NCBI GenBank assembly: GCA_949293315.1
Contig: CASFCH010000008.1
Coordinates: 1 to 64,000, forward strand
Reading direction: 5' to 3'
Source: an uncultured Oscillospiraceae bacterium
GTDB lineage: Bacteria > Bacillota > Clostridia > Oscillospirales > Acutalibacteraceae
DNA: 64,000 nucleotides
The notes under the pieces are model-generated. The model saw only the letters and a list, made by a program, of their open reading frames with translations, was not told the DNA's origin and made no database searches. The translations under genes and the position numbers were made by a program. This document shows positions 1-8,272 of this stretch, piece by piece. Positions within the stretch are counted from its first letter, which is position 1, and each line of letters starts with the position of its first letter.

Positions 1-236
1 CCCGTAGGGAACGCTGCCCTCAGCGTTCCGTTGTACAGATTGGCGGTTTGCAGAATGGCTTATGAAAAGAATGAAATTGAAAATTCTCTTAAAGCCAGTC
101 TTTCCCTTTTGCACAAGAGTTTCCGGCACACAAATACGTGATCGAATGGTTACTGGTTGACCGCCGGAGGCTTTTTCTTCCCATCGGCCTTGCTTTCGGA
201 ACGCCGAGGGCGGCGTTCCCTACGAGGATTGTACAG
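1..236. repeat. MITE-like dispersed repeat, copy A
   Basis: Non-coding unit of about 230 bp whose ends are imperfect inverted repeats: it begins GTAGGGAACGCTGCC and ends in a GGCGTTCCCTAC form. Close copies lie at 58456 and 58766, with the same internal landmarks (ATGAAATTGA, a CTTTCCC tract, a TGTACA just past the right end). No transposase reading frame is present. The unit starts at the window edge, so the left boundary may be cut. Open frames across it are by-products of its GC-rich composition. Confidence 0.8.
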
Positions 237-252
237 ACTTTTTCCGTGTATC

Positions 253-415
253 CCGCAAAAAGTTGATCGCGATGCGAAGGCGTCGTGAGCGCGCTTGCAA
301 GCGAACAGACGCAGCAAGCGGTACTTTTTGCGGCAAGGAGGAGCGACGGAATAAGCGCGGAATGATGTTCCAGCGGAACGGCGTTCCAAGCGATATGCAG
401 TCCGCGACGACGCGG
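253..415 (+). repeat. Second dispersed repeat family, copy 1
   Basis: Holds an inverted pair CCGCAAAAAGT (253-263) and ACTTTTTGCGG (323-333), followed by AGGAGCGACGGAAT, ATGATGTTCCAGCGGAAC and GATATGCAGTCCGCGACGA. The same landmarks occur on the opposite strand at 36391-36549. It directly abuts MITE copy A, so this corner is a composite of two repeat types. No gene is supported between 1 and 598. Confidence 0.7.
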
Positions 416-521
416 CGGCGTTCCCTTCAGGATTGTACAGGCTTGCGGCCCGTGCCTCGTCGTCTGCTTTTCCAAGGACGGCGAGCTGTTTTACCGACCC
501 TTCCAATCATGGAAAATCCCC

Positions 522-546
522 CCTGTGCCACATAGGCAGCAGAGGG
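522..546 (-). terminator. Possible terminator of the surface-protein gene
   Basis: Read on the minus strand, an imperfect C-rich/G-rich hairpin is followed by ATTTTCC, about 50 bases past the stop codon of the surface-protein gene. The stem is imperfect and the T-tract short. Confidence 0.35.
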
Positions 547-598
547 GAATTTCCAAGGATTTTATGGGATGAATTGCAAAAGGTAAAAGGCTAAATCA

Positions 599-2155
599 TT
601 AGTGCTCTCTCTTCTTTGCGAGAACAAGGACTGCACCGGCCGCAAGTACGCCTGCGCCCGCGACGACTGCGAACATCGCGTCGCCCGTGCCGGGGTTGGT
701 GTTGTCACCGGCATCCGTTGTGGGCTCCGTGGGATCGGTCGGCTCGACCGGCTCTTCCAGAACGCCCAGAAGCGTCATGATCGTCTCCATTGTGCCGAGC
801 GGGCCAGCCGCCTTCAGCTGATCGAGAAGGCCCGAGATCGTCGGAATCATTCCGGTGATCATCTCGACGGTCTCCGCATCCAGACCGGCACTCTCAAGAA
901 GGCTGGGAATCATCGGCAGCGCACTCTTGAGCATATTATAGTTGCTGTCATTGGCAAAGATGTTGTCATACAGATAGTTGTACGCAACCATCAGCACGTC
1001 CGCGCTGCTGTCCACGCCCTCATCCGCGATGGAGGCGATCAGCTCATTGATCGAGCTCAGCTTGATCATCGCCGTGCTCTCCTCGCCGTCAGCCACAACG
1101 GCCACAAAAGTGCTCAGATCCGGAATGTCAACAAGGCCGCCGAAAGCGCCGGTAGCACCGTTGAGGATGGAGTTGACGACACGATCCAGATCCAGAACCT
1201 GCTCCATAACGGGATTGCCCTCTTCATCTTCCACAGGGTTCCCCTCTTCGTCCACAGCCTGCTCTGTTCCGTCAATCGTGTTCGCTGCAAGGGCAGCTCT
1301 GATCCAATCAGCAGTACTCTTAACCTGATCAAGAACACTTGAAGCCTCGGGAATCAAATTTTTAAGTGCAAGTGAGAGGCCAAACACATTGCTGCTAATC
1401 CTATCACACAGGTAATCGGTAGCTTCCAAAATCTCTGCCTGATTATTGCTGTAAGTGCGAATAAGGCCCAAAAGTTTATTAACTGTATCAGGGGCAATCA
1501 ACTTAACAATACCCATTAGATAGGTGGTCACATCCTGCGCAAATTGCTCAGGATCTGCCTTAGCAGATTTCAAAATGTCCACCAGATTGTTATCACCACA
1601 TTCTGCACCAAAAATTTTAATTAACGCATCAAGTGCCTCAAGAGACGCCCCAGCCATTGATGCAACTTTGTCAAGTATGGTGACAACTGTAGTCCCAGCT
1701 GAAATTTCCATATTCAGCAGGCCTTCAAGCGCCGTAGGAAGATACTTCTCCAAATTGGCAACCAGATCATTTGCCGATGCCACAGCAACCGGATGCTCGG
1801 CCAGATAGGCCTTCATGGTCTCCGTATTGATCCCACCGGAGAGATCCTTGAACAGGTCGGCATCTATGCTCTTCCAGAATTCCGGCGTGGCAAAATCACC
1901 GCCGATCCCAGCCAGAAGGCCAAAGACCTCGGCAAAAACAGTACTGCCGTAATTGGCCCAAACCAGGCTGTCCAGTGCGCCGTCCGCCATAGTGACCAGT
2001 TCGGCGACCTTCTCCTCCGTCACACGCTCGTTATACGTCGGCGTGTAGGCGGGCTCTTTCTCCTCAGCAGCGGAGACCGCGAACGCAGCCGCCGTGGCCG
2101 AGAAAGCCATCGTGAGTGCAAGAGCCAGACCCACGATTCTCTTACCCTTTTTCAT
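599..2155 (-). CDS. Cell-surface protein with signal peptide and sortase-like C-terminal anchor
   Basis: 518 residues. A Lys-rich start and hydrophobic run ending near AVSAAEE form a signal peptide. The C-terminus has a Pro/Thr linker, NPGTGD, a hydrophobic helix and KKREH, the layout of a sortase-sorted wall protein. The body is helical and rich in Ala/Leu/Asp, and no named domain is recognised. The segment resembling YNYLYDNIFAND near residue 400 recurs in the 966-residue protein at 54523-57423 (NYLFDNLIANET), so the two are paralogues over their C-terminal parts. RBS AAAGGAGG lies just upstream. DNA at about 1310-1770 is clearly AT-richer than its flanks, which suggests a mosaic gene. Function is unknown; adhesion or an S-layer-like role is only a guess. 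Confidence 0.85.
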   Translation of the reverse strand: MKKGKRIVGLALALTMAFSATAAAFAVSAAEEKEPAYTPTYNERVTEEKVAELVTMADGALDSLVWANYGSTVFAEVFGLLAGIGGDFATPEFWKSIDADLFKDLSGGINTETMKAYLAEHPVAVASANDLVANLEKYLPTALEGLLNMEISAGTTVVTILDKVASMAGASLEALDALIKIFGAECGDNNLVDILKSAKADPEQFAQDVTTYLMGIVKLIAPDTVNKLLGLIRTYSNNQAEILEATDYLCDRISSNVFGLSLALKNLIPEASSVLDQVKSTADWIRAALAANTIDGTEQAVDEEGNPVEDEEGNPVMEQVLDLDRVVNSILNGATGAFGGLVDIPDLSTFVAVVADGEESTAMIKLSSINELIASIADEGVDSSADVLMVAYNYLYDNIFANDSNYNMLKSALPMIPSLLESAGLDAETVEMITGMIPTISGLLDQLKAAGPLGTMETIMTLLGVLEEPVEPTDPTEPTTDAGDNTNPGTGDAMFAVVAGAGVLAAGAVLVLAKKREH

Positions 2156-2200
2156 AGATCGTTTTCCTCCTTTTTAATGATCATCCTTGGGTATGGTACA

Positions 2201-2229
2201 ATTATAACACCGGCACAGTTCACTTTCAA
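2201..2229 (-). promoter_or_regulatory. Promoter of the 518-residue surface-protein gene
   Basis: On the minus strand, TTGAAA (2224-2229) and TATAAT (2201-2206) are separated by 17 bases, about 45 bases upstream of the start codon. The rest of 2230-2440 holds nothing else I can support. Confidence 0.75.
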
Positions 2230-2440
2230 TAAAGAATATGTATTCAGTACACCAAATTGAAATAAACTCATCTTTTTCATCGGTTTCATACAGAAAGAAT
2301 ATTCATTCATCTGATCGACTGCAGCTCAAAAATAGTTCGCCGCAAGGACTGACCCGGGCCTCCACACGATCGAAAACGGCGTACTTTGCGGCCTCGGGCG
2401 GGTCTGTTTTCAAGCCGTTCCCCGCCATTTGCTGAAAACG

Positions 2441-2482
2441 AAAAAGCCGTGCGCATCCGGAGGGGATGCGCACGGCAAAAAA
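2441..2482 (-). terminator. Terminator of the rpsF-ssb-rpsR operon
   Basis: Perfect 13-bp stem GCCGTGCGCATCC (2446-2458) with its complement at 2464-2476, five-base loop. A T-tract follows in the minus-strand direction, 20 bases beyond the rpsR stop codon. Confidence 0.9.
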
Positions 2483-2500
2483 TCGTATTTGGGTGCAGGA

Positions 2501-2746
2501 TCAGTCGCTCGTGTACGGGAGCAGGGCGACGTGACGCGCACGCTTGATGGCCTGTGTGAGCTCGCGCTGATGATATGCGCAGGTACCCGTCACACGGCGC
2601 GGCAGGATCTTGGACCGCTCGGAGATGTATTTGCGAAGGCGCGGGATATCCTTGTAGTCGATATTCTCCACCTTCTCCACACAGAAGGAGCAGACCCTCT
2701 TGCGTCCCTTCCTGTTCGGACGCCTGTCGTCTCTATCGTAAGCCAT
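2501..2746 (-). CDS. rpsR: 30S ribosomal protein S18
   Basis: 81 residues, the usual S18 length. It has the conserved core around [25 protein letters not shown] and [26 protein letters not shown]. It pairs with S6 on the platform of the small ribosomal subunit. The CxxC motif of the zinc-binding S18 type is present (CSFC). Last gene of the conserved rpsF-ssb-rpsR operon, 50 bases after ssb, with a strong terminator behind it. Confidence 0.98.
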   Translation of the reverse strand: MAYDRDDRRPNRKGRKRVCSFCVEKVENIDYKDIPRLRKYISERSKILPRRVTGTCAYHQRELTQAIKRARHVALLPYTSD

Positions 2747-2796
2747 GCTGGTAAGCCTCCTTTTGATAAATTCAATCCGCCCGCAGCGGGCGGCAG

Positions 2797-3243
2797 TCAG
2801 AACGGGAGATCGTCCTCGTCATCCGGCAGCTCCTCAAAATCATCGGCGCCCGCCGTCTGATAGGATGCCGTCTGACGCGCGGCGGGCTGATAGCCGCCGT
2901 CCGGGGAGCCGGTCCCGCTCTCCGCCTTGGAGCCGCAGAAGCTGACGTTATTCGCCACGATTTCCACAGCCACGCGGTTGTTGCCGTTCTTGTCCTGATA
3001 TTTCCGGGTCTGGATCGAGCCCTCGACGGCGATCATGGAACCCTTGTGGAAATAGCGGGTGACAAATTCGGCCGTCTGGCGCCATGCGACCACATTGATA
3101 AAATCCGTCTGCCTCTCCTGCCCCTTGGGGGTGTAATTGCGGTCCACCGCAACGGAGAAGGAGGTCACACTGATGCCGGACTGGGTGGTTTTCAGTTCCG
3201 GGTCCGCCGTGAGACGGCCCATGATAATTGCGCAGTTGAGCAT
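2797..3243 (-). CDS. ssb: Single-stranded DNA-binding protein
   Basis: 148 residues. The N-terminal OB fold starts [18 protein letters not shown] and continues through [20 protein letters not shown] and [18 protein letters not shown] flexible linker rich in Gly, Ser, Gln and Ala ends in the acidic tip DDEDDLPF, the docking tail for replication and repair partners. It coats ssDNA during replication and recombination. The place between rpsF and rpsR is the ancestral one for the housekeeping SSB. Confidence 0.98.
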   Translation of the reverse strand: MLNCAIIMGRLTADPELKTTQSGISVTSFSVAVDRNYTPKGQERQTDFINVVAWRQTAEFVTRYFHKGSMIAVEGSIQTRKYQDKNGNNRVAVEIVANNVSFCGSKAESGTGSPDGGYQPAARQTASYQTAGADDFEELPDDEDDLPF

Positions 3244-3263
3244 TTAAAAACCCCCTCGCCCTC

Positions 3264-3551
3264 TTATGCCTTCGCCGTCACGAGCCAGCGGAGAACGCCG
3301 TCCGTGATCTTGAGCACGCGCTCAAGCTCCGCCGGAAACTCCGGGGCGGAAGCAAAGCTGTAGAGGACATAGAAGCCGTCCTCCTCGTAGTTGATCGCGT
3401 AGGCGAGCTTGCGCCGGCCCCACTCGTCAACACTCTCGAGCGCGCCGTGCTTCTCAATGAGCGCCTTGAACTTCTCCTCCAGCGCCTGAGCGTTCTCCTC
3501 GCCGTTCTTGACCGAGAAGACTACCATTGCCTCGTACTTGTTCTGTGCCAT
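3264..3551 (-). CDS. rpsF: 30S ribosomal protein S6
   Basis: 95 residues from the ATG at 3551, chosen because AAAAGGAGGTG lies just upstream; an in-frame start at 3605 would add 18 residues not typical of S6. The sequence begins MAQNKYEAMVVFS and carries WGRRKLAYAINYEEDGFYVLYSF, the standard S6 core. It forms a heterodimer with S18 in the 30S subunit. The 75-base leader before it contains a GCTGCCC/GGGCGGC hairpin with a CCGG, which could be the S6:S18-binding autoregulatory motif; that reading is weak. Confidence 0.97.
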   Translation of the reverse strand: MAQNKYEAMVVFSVKNGEENAQALEEKFKALIEKHGALESVDEWGRRKLAYAINYEEDGFYVLYSFASAPEFPAELERVLKITDGVLRWLVTAKA

Positions 3552-3626
3552 GTCTTTGCACCTCCTTTTGGACTTTGGCCGCCCTGACCGGGCAGCAAGG
3601 ATCACCGCAAATTTGCAGTGCTCTTA

Positions 3627-3655
3627 ATTATACCAATCCGCTGGAAATTTGTCAA
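3627..3655 (-). promoter_or_regulatory. Promoter of the rpsF-ssb-rpsR operon
   Basis: Consensus-grade promoter on the minus strand: TTGACA (3650-3655), 17-base spacer, TATAAT (3627-3632). The -35 box overlaps the stop codon of the upstream zur gene, so the two units are packed with no spare DNA. Confidence 0.92.
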
Positions 3656-4062
3656 CCCTTTTGCTCCCCGTGCCGGCGGCGGCACTCGGGGCAGGTGCCG
3701 AAGAACTCCATGCTGTGCCCGGAGATGGAAAAGCCCGTCTCCGCGGCCAGCTTATCCTTCAGCTCCTCGAATGGGCACTCCGGGATCTCCACGGATTTTT
3801 TGCACTCCACACAGGTCATATAGTGGCGGTGGCGGGAGGCCAGCTCATACCGCCGCACGCCGTCGTCCCCCGCGATTGCACGGACGGTCCCCCCGGCCGC
3901 GAACGCCTCCAGATTGCGGTACACGGTGGTCAGCGCGAGACTGGGGAAATCGCCCCGCGCCTGTGCGAACACCTGCTCCGCCGTCAGGGGAACGGAGGAC
4001 TCCTGAATGATCTGTAAAATACATTTTTTCTGCGGCGTCTGCCGCTCTCTCGCCTGTGCCAC
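3652..4062 (-). CDS. zur: Fur-family metalloregulator, probably the zinc repressor Zur
   Basis: 136 residues, GTG start with GGGGAG seven bases upstream. The N-terminal winged helix includes TAEQVFAQAR and LALTTVYRNLEAF. The C-terminal dimerisation part has HRHYMTCVEC, a His-rich metal site, and two CxxC pairs (CVEC and CPEC) that hold structural zinc. It is divergent from a complete znuACB operon with a perfect palindrome between them, which favours Zur over Fur or PerR. It probably represses the uptake operon when zinc is plentiful. Confidence 0.9.
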   Translation of the reverse strand: MAQARERQTPQKKCILQIIQESSVPLTAEQVFAQARGDFPSLALTTVYRNLEAFAAGGTVRAIAGDDGVRRYELASRHRHYMTCVECKKSVEIPECPFEELKDKLAAETGFSISGHSMEFFGTCPECRRRHGEQKG

Positions 4063-4134
4063 AGCCGTTCTCCCCTTTCCGACGGTCTTCTACCCGTTAT
4101 TATTACGCATTTTGAAAAAAAAATCAAGCGGCCC

Positions 4135-4164
4135 TTGACCTGTCCTCCCGTTTTGTGTTATGCT
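4135..4164 (+). promoter_or_regulatory. Promoter of znuACB
   Basis: TTGACC at 4135-4140 and TATGCT at 4159-4164, spacing 18. The Zur palindrome begins at the last base of the -10 box and covers the likely start site. Confidence 0.65.
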
Positions 4165-4186
4165 TATTGCAAATGATTTGCAATAA
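4164..4186. promoter_or_regulatory. Zur operator (perfect 23-bp palindrome)
   Basis: Two perfect 11-base arms, TTATTGCAAAT and its reverse complement, around a single central G at 4175. The size, symmetry and TTGCAAAT...ATTTGCAA core fit a Fur-family box. It lies between the divergent zur and znuA genes and overlaps the znuA promoter. Confidence 0.9.
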
Positions 4187-4246
4187 AGTCTCAGAGACTA
4201 TGACGTGCCCCAGGGACGTCGCAGCTCCAAATAGGGAAATCAGGTT

Positions 4247-5188
4247 ATGATGATGCGACTGAAAAAATTTTTCTTCACGGCGGCGGCGTGTCTGACGGCC
4301 GCAGCACTGCTGTTCTCCTCCTGCTCCGGCGGGGCGGAAAAAAAGAAGAGCGCCCAGATCGTCACCTCCTTTTATCCGGTATACGTTCTCACGCGCAACC
4401 TCACCGACGGCATTGACGGCCTGACGGTGGCCAACATGACACAGAGCCGCGGCGGCTGCCTGCACGACTATCAGCTGCTGCCGGGCGATATGCGGCTGCT
4501 GTCCACCGCACAGCTGCTGATCATCAACGGCGCGGGGCTTGAGGCGTTTCTGGAGCAGATCACCGGGCAGCTCCCGGAGCTGAAGGTCTGCGATTCGAGC
4601 ACCGGGGCGTCCATTCTCTCCGGCGAAGGGGAAGCCCACGCGCACGGGGCGGGCGAGGCGCACGGGCATGACCACGGCGATAACGCGCACATCTGGCTGA
4701 GCATCACCAATGCGATGACTCAGGTGCAGAATATCTCCGACGCCCTGATCGAGACCTTTCCCGAATACCGAGATCGGTTCGAGTCCAATACATCCGATTA
4801 TCTGGCGCGCCTGAAGGCGCTGCAGGATGAGATTCACACGCTGCTGGCCCCCTATCAGGGGGCGCAGGTCGTCTCCTTCCACGAGGGATTTGACTACCTG
4901 ATGGCGGAATTCGGCCTGACGATCGTCCACGAGGTGGAGACGCACGACGGGGCGCAGCCCTCGGCACAGGAGCTGGCGCACGTGACAAGGGAGGTTGAGT
5001 CGGAGGGGATCCGGCTGCTCGCCATCGACGCGGACGAGCCGCCCGTGTCTGCGGAGGTGCTCGCGCGGGAGACCGGCGCCGTCATCTGTCCGCTCTCCAC
5101 GATCGTCAGCGGCGGCGGTGATCTATCCAGCTATGAAAATGCCATGCGGCAGAACGCGCAGGCAATCGCGGAGGTGCTCGGCTCATGA
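4247..5188 (+). CDS. znuA: Zinc ABC transporter, substrate-binding lipoprotein
   Basis: 313 residues with an N-terminal lipoprotein signal (LLFSSC|SGG lipobox). This is a cluster A-I metal-binding protein: it opens IVTSFYPVYVLTRNLTDGI and has a His-rich flexible loop (EAHAHGAGEAHGHDHGD) before the HIWLS metal-ligand motif. Further ligands are likely in SFHEGFDYL and the late Asp of IDADEPP. The His-rich loop marks zinc rather than manganese specificity. It captures Zn outside the membrane and hands it to ZnuB. Its stop overlaps the znuC start (ATGA). Confidence 0.95.
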   Translation: MMMRLKKFFFTAAACLTAAALLFSSCSGGAEKKKSAQIVTSFYPVYVLTRNLTDGIDGLTVANMTQSRGGCLHDYQLLPGDMRLLSTAQLLIINGAGLEAFLEQITGQLPELKVCDSSTGASILSGEGEAHAHGAGEAHGHDHGDNAHIWLSITNAMTQVQNISDALIETFPEYRDRFESNTSDYLARLKALQDEIHTLLAPYQGAQVVSFHEGFDYLMAEFGLTIVHEVETHDGAQPSAQELAHVTREVESEGIRLLAIDADEPPVSAEVLARETGAVICPLSTIVSGGGDLSSYENAMRQNAQAIAEVLGS

Positions 5189-5940
5189 GACATCAGAATG
5201 AATTACAGCCCTGCGGATGCGGGCTGTGCAGTGTGGAAATCAACCATCTTGGCGTCCGGAGGGGACGCGATACGATCGTGGAGGACGCGAGCTTTACCGC
5301 GCGGTGCGGGGAACTGACGGCGCTGATCGGCGTCAACGGCGCGGGTAAGACGACGCTGCTGAAAGCGATCCTCGGGGAGATCCCCCATACGGGCGAGGTG
5401 ATCTACGCCACCCACGACGACCGGCGGCTGCACCGGATCAATATCGGCTATGTCCCGCAGAAGCTCGACTTTGACGCGAGCTCCCCGGTGAGCGTGGAGG
5501 ACTTTCTGCTCGCGGGGCGCACGGCGCTCCCCGTCTGGCTGTGCGGGCGGAAGGGCGACCGCGCCGCCGTCCGGGAGGCGCTGGCGCTGTGCGGCGCGCA
5601 GGGGCTGGAAAAGCGGATGCTGGGCGACCTGTCGGGCGGAGAGCTCCAGCGCGTGATGCTGGCGCAGGCCCTCCACCCCACGCCGGAGCTGCTCATTCTG
5701 GACGAGCCCGTCTCCGGTGTGGACAACGTGGGGTCCGAGCACTTTTACCGCCTGATCCGGGAGCTGATCGATCGGACGCATATGGCGGTGCTGATGGTGT
5801 CCCACGATCTGGACCTGATGCGCCGGGAGGCGGACCACGTCGTCCTGCTCAAGCGGCGCGTCATCTGCAGCGGCACGCCGGAGGAAGTCTTTTCCTCCGG
5901 AGCATTCCGCACCATGTTTGGAGGTGGAGCGGATGCTTGA
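5185..5940 (+). CDS. znuC: Zinc ABC transporter, ATP-binding protein
   Basis: 251 residues with the full ABC ATPase set: Walker A GVNGAGKTT near residue 50, Q-loop VPQKLDF, signature LSGGELQR, Walker B ELLILDEP and the switch His in MVSHD. It powers zinc import together with ZnuB. The N-terminus carries an extra stretch with CGCGLC before the ABC fold, which could bind metal; this is unusual but short. It overlaps znuA by four bases and znuB by eight. Confidence 0.95.
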   Translation: MRHQNELQPCGCGLCSVEINHLGVRRGRDTIVEDASFTARCGELTALIGVNGAGKTTLLKAILGEIPHTGEVIYATHDDRRLHRINIGYVPQKLDFDASSPVSVEDFLLAGRTALPVWLCGRKGDRAAVREALALCGAQGLEKRMLGDLSGGELQRVMLAQALHPTPELLILDEPVSGVDNVGSEHFYRLIRELIDRTHMAVLMVSHDLDLMRREADHVVLLKRRVICSGTPEEVFSSGAFRTMFGGGADA

Positions 5941-6724
5941 ATTCCAGTTTATGCGCTACGCCCTGCTGGGCATCCTGCTGATCGCCCCGATGATGGGCAT
6001 GCTCGGCACCATGGCCGTGAATAATAAGATGGCCTTTTTCTCCGACGCGCTGGGCCACTCCGCCCTGACCGGCATCGCGCTGGGCGTGCTGCTCGGCATC
6101 CATAACGAGCTGCTGAGCATGGTGGCGTTCGGCATCTTCATGGCGCTGGTCATCACGCGCGTCAAGGGGGCCCGCTCCGCGAGCACGGATACGATCATCA
6201 GCGTCTTTTCCTCGGCGGCGATCGCCTTTGGGCTGGTGATCCTCTCCCGGAACGGAGAGTTTTCCAGTTACTCGCGCTATCTGATCGGCGACATCCTGAG
6301 CATCAGCGGCAGTCAGCTGATCCTGCTGGCCGTCACGCTGGCGGTGGTCACGGTTCTCTGGGCGCTGCTGTACAACAAGCTCATGCTGCTGAGCATTAAC
6401 CGCGATCTGGCGGCCAGCCGCGGGGTGCGCACGGTGCTGGTGGAGAACATCTTCGTGGTGATGGTCGCCGTCGTGGTGATGCTCTCCATCCAGTGGGTGG
6501 GCATCCTGCTGATCAACTCCCTGCTCATCCTTCCGGCCGCCGCGGCGCGCAACATCGCCCGCTCCTCGCGCAGCTACCTGTGGATCTCCGTCGGAATCGC
6601 CATGGGCTGCGGCGCAGTGGGGCTTGCGCTCTCCTATGCCGTGAACACCTCCGCAGGCGCCACGATCGTCCTGATCTGTGCGGTCGTCTTTATGGTCACT
6701 TACTTCTGCCGGCGCAGGAAATAA
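5933..6724 (+). CDS. znuB: Zinc ABC transporter, permease
   Basis: 263 residues from the ATG at 5933, chosen because GGAGGTG sits at 5920-5926; an upstream TTG at 5918 is unlikely. It has about eight hydrophobic helices of the ABC-3 family, with FFSDALGHSALTGIALG near the N-terminus and LLINSLLILPAAAARNIARS late in the protein, both typical of metal permeases. It forms the membrane channel of ZnuABC. It overlaps the znuC end and is followed by a strong terminator. Confidence 0.95.
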   Translation: MLEFQFMRYALLGILLIAPMMGMLGTMAVNNKMAFFSDALGHSALTGIALGVLLGIHNELLSMVAFGIFMALVITRVKGARSASTDTIISVFSSAAIAFGLVILSRNGEFSSYSRYLIGDILSISGSQLILLAVTLAVVTVLWALLYNKLMLLSINRDLAASRGVRTVLVENIFVVMVAVVVMLSIQWVGILLINSLLILPAAAARNIARSSRSYLWISVGIAMGCGAVGLALSYAVNTSAGATIVLICAVVFMVTYFCRRRK

Positions 6725-6730
6725 AACGTT

Positions 6731-6757
6731 CGGCCGCCCGCGGGGCGGCCGTTTTTT
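6731..6757 (+). terminator. Terminator of znuACB
   Basis: Stem CGGCCGCC (6731-6738) with GGCGGCCG (6744-6751), followed by six T, seven bases past the znuB stop. Confidence 0.93.
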
Positions 6758-6827
6758 GTAAGCAGGTGGCATTCCCGCGCAAAATCGTTTATAATGGTAG
6801 AGAAATCTGCTGCGGAGGTGCTCTTTT

Positions 6828-7946
6828 ATGGCCAACATCCTGGACTATCTGCGGTGGCGGGGCGATATCCCGCTCGCCCAGTCCCCCTTTAATGATGTGG
6901 ACAATCTGATCCTCGCACGCCTTTCCTATATCAAATTTGACGGCATTGTCCCGGAGGAGATCGGCCCCATGGGGATCGAGATCGGCAGGGCGGTCGCTCT
7001 CCTGCGCGATCCGGCGCCGGGCAACCCCTTCTCCGTGCATTACGACCCGCTCTCGGATGACGACAAAGCGCTCCTCTCCCTGCTGGAGACGAGCGAGCGC
7101 TTCAGCAAGATGATCCTGACCGGCTATGTCAACGACTTTGACCCCGACGCCGAAAAGCAGTTCTCCTCCCTGACGATCCTGCCCGGGGACGCGACGGCCT
7201 ATATCGCCTTCCGCGGCACGGACAACACCATCGTCGGGTGGAAGGAGGACTTCAACATGTCCTTTACCACGCCGGTCCCGGCACAGACGGAGGCCGTCCG
7301 TCACCTGAAGACGGTCGCCCCGCTGCTCGGGCTCCCGCTGCGCGTGGGCGGCCACTCCAAGGGCGGCAATCTGGCGGTCTACTCCGCCTCCTTCTGCCCG
7401 GAGGAAATCCAGAAAAAGATCATCTGCGTCTATAATAACGACGGCCCGGGGCTGGATCAGAACACGATCTCGAAGGACGGGTACCAGCGGATGAAGGACA
7501 GGATCATCACCTTTGTGCCGCAGTCGAGCATCGTGGGCATGATGCTCGAGCACGAGGAGGATTATATGATCGTCCACAGCACCCAGACGGGTATGGCCCA
7601 GCACGATCCCTACTCCTGGGAGGTGCTGCGCTGCGACTTTGTCACCGACGGGCGCCTGACCAACGGCAGCCGCTTTATCGATCGGACGCTCAAGGGCTGG
7701 GTCGCCGAAGTGGACGCGGAAAAGCGCAAATTCTTTATCGATACGCTGTATGAGATCATCAGCTCCACCGATGCGAAAACGGTGCGGGAGTTTTCCGCCT
7801 CCTGGGGCAAAAATGCCCTGACCTTTGCCAGGGCATACAAGAACATGGACGAGGAGACGCGCACCATCCTGCGCGAGGTTGTCGCCGCTCTGATCCGCAC
7901 GGCCCGCGAAAATCTGACGCTCCCGTCCATTCCCGTAAAAAAATGA
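6828..7946 (+). CDS. DUF2974 (Mbeg1-like) alpha/beta-hydrolase-type protein
   Basis: 372 residues. It opens MANILDYLRWRGDIPLAQSPFNDVDNLIL, the hallmark start of the DUF2974 family. A lipase-like core has IAFRGTDNTIVGWKEDF and GGHSKGGNLAVY, the nucleophile elbow GxSxG written as GHSKG. Ser of GHSKG, a following Asp (NNDGPG) and a late His are plausible catalytic residues. No signal peptide, so it is cytoplasmic. The substrate is unknown; members are common in Firmicutes. It stands alone between two terminators. Confidence 0.85.
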   Translation: MANILDYLRWRGDIPLAQSPFNDVDNLILARLSYIKFDGIVPEEIGPMGIEIGRAVALLRDPAPGNPFSVHYDPLSDDDKALLSLLETSERFSKMILTGYVNDFDPDAEKQFSSLTILPGDATAYIAFRGTDNTIVGWKEDFNMSFTTPVPAQTEAVRHLKTVAPLLGLPLRVGGHSKGGNLAVYSASFCPEEIQKKIICVYNNDGPGLDQNTISKDGYQRMKDRIITFVPQSSIVGMMLEHEEDYMIVHSTQTGMAQHDPYSWEVLRCDFVTDGRLTNGSRFIDRTLKGWVAEVDAEKRKFFIDTLYEIISSTDAKTVREFSASWGKNALTFARAYKNMDEETRTILREVVAALIRTARENLTLPSIPVKK

Positions 7947-7988
7947 GCTTGCACACAGCCTGTTTAAAAGCTGACGCTTCCGCTCCAA

Positions 7989-8023
7989 GGGCGCCCCGGA
8001 TAAAAAACCGGGGCGCCCGTTTT
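7989..8023 (+). terminator. Terminator of the DUF2974 gene
   Basis: Perfect 11-bp stem GGGCGCCCCGG (7989-7999) with its complement at 8008-8018, followed by GTTTTC. The A-run in the loop lets it also serve the convergent minus-strand gene. Confidence 0.85.
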
Positions 8024-8034
8024 CACCCATGAGG

Positions 8035-8217
8035 TCATTTTTCCCGCGGCGGCTCCTCCTGCTCCGCCATATCGTTGATCGCATATTCGCAGCACTGGAC
8101 GACAAGCTGATTGAAGGAAATATCATTGCGGTCCGCAAGCTCCTGAAGGCGGTCGATGAGCGGATCCGGCATGCGGATGGTCTTATTGGAGCGCTGCGGC
8201 TTTTTGATTTCAAACAT
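8035..8217 (-). CDS. Small ribbon-helix-helix protein
   Basis: 60 residues. It reads MFEIKKPQRSNKTIRMPDPLIDRLQELADRN and then DISFNQLVVQCCEYAINDM. The strand KTIRMPD followed by two helices with the FNQLVVQCCEYAI pattern is an Arc/MetJ-type RHH DNA-binding fold. RBS GAGGTGAGG is close upstream. It may be an antitoxin-like or stand-alone repressor, but no toxin gene is adjacent. Its start faces the TetR gene across an intergenic inverted repeat. Confidence 0.75.
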   Translation of the reverse strand: MFEIKKPQRSNKTIRMPDPLIDRLQELADRNDISFNQLVVQCCEYAINDMAEQEEPPREK

Positions 8218-8272
8218 GTCCTCACCTCTGCACCTTTCAGTTTAGTGCATGGGAAGAGAAAAAAATATACGT

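Noticed and set aside
89-535. Overlapping frames of 90-128 codons on both strands
   Set aside because: They run through two repeat elements, lack ribosome sites and recur as by-products in the other repeat copies.
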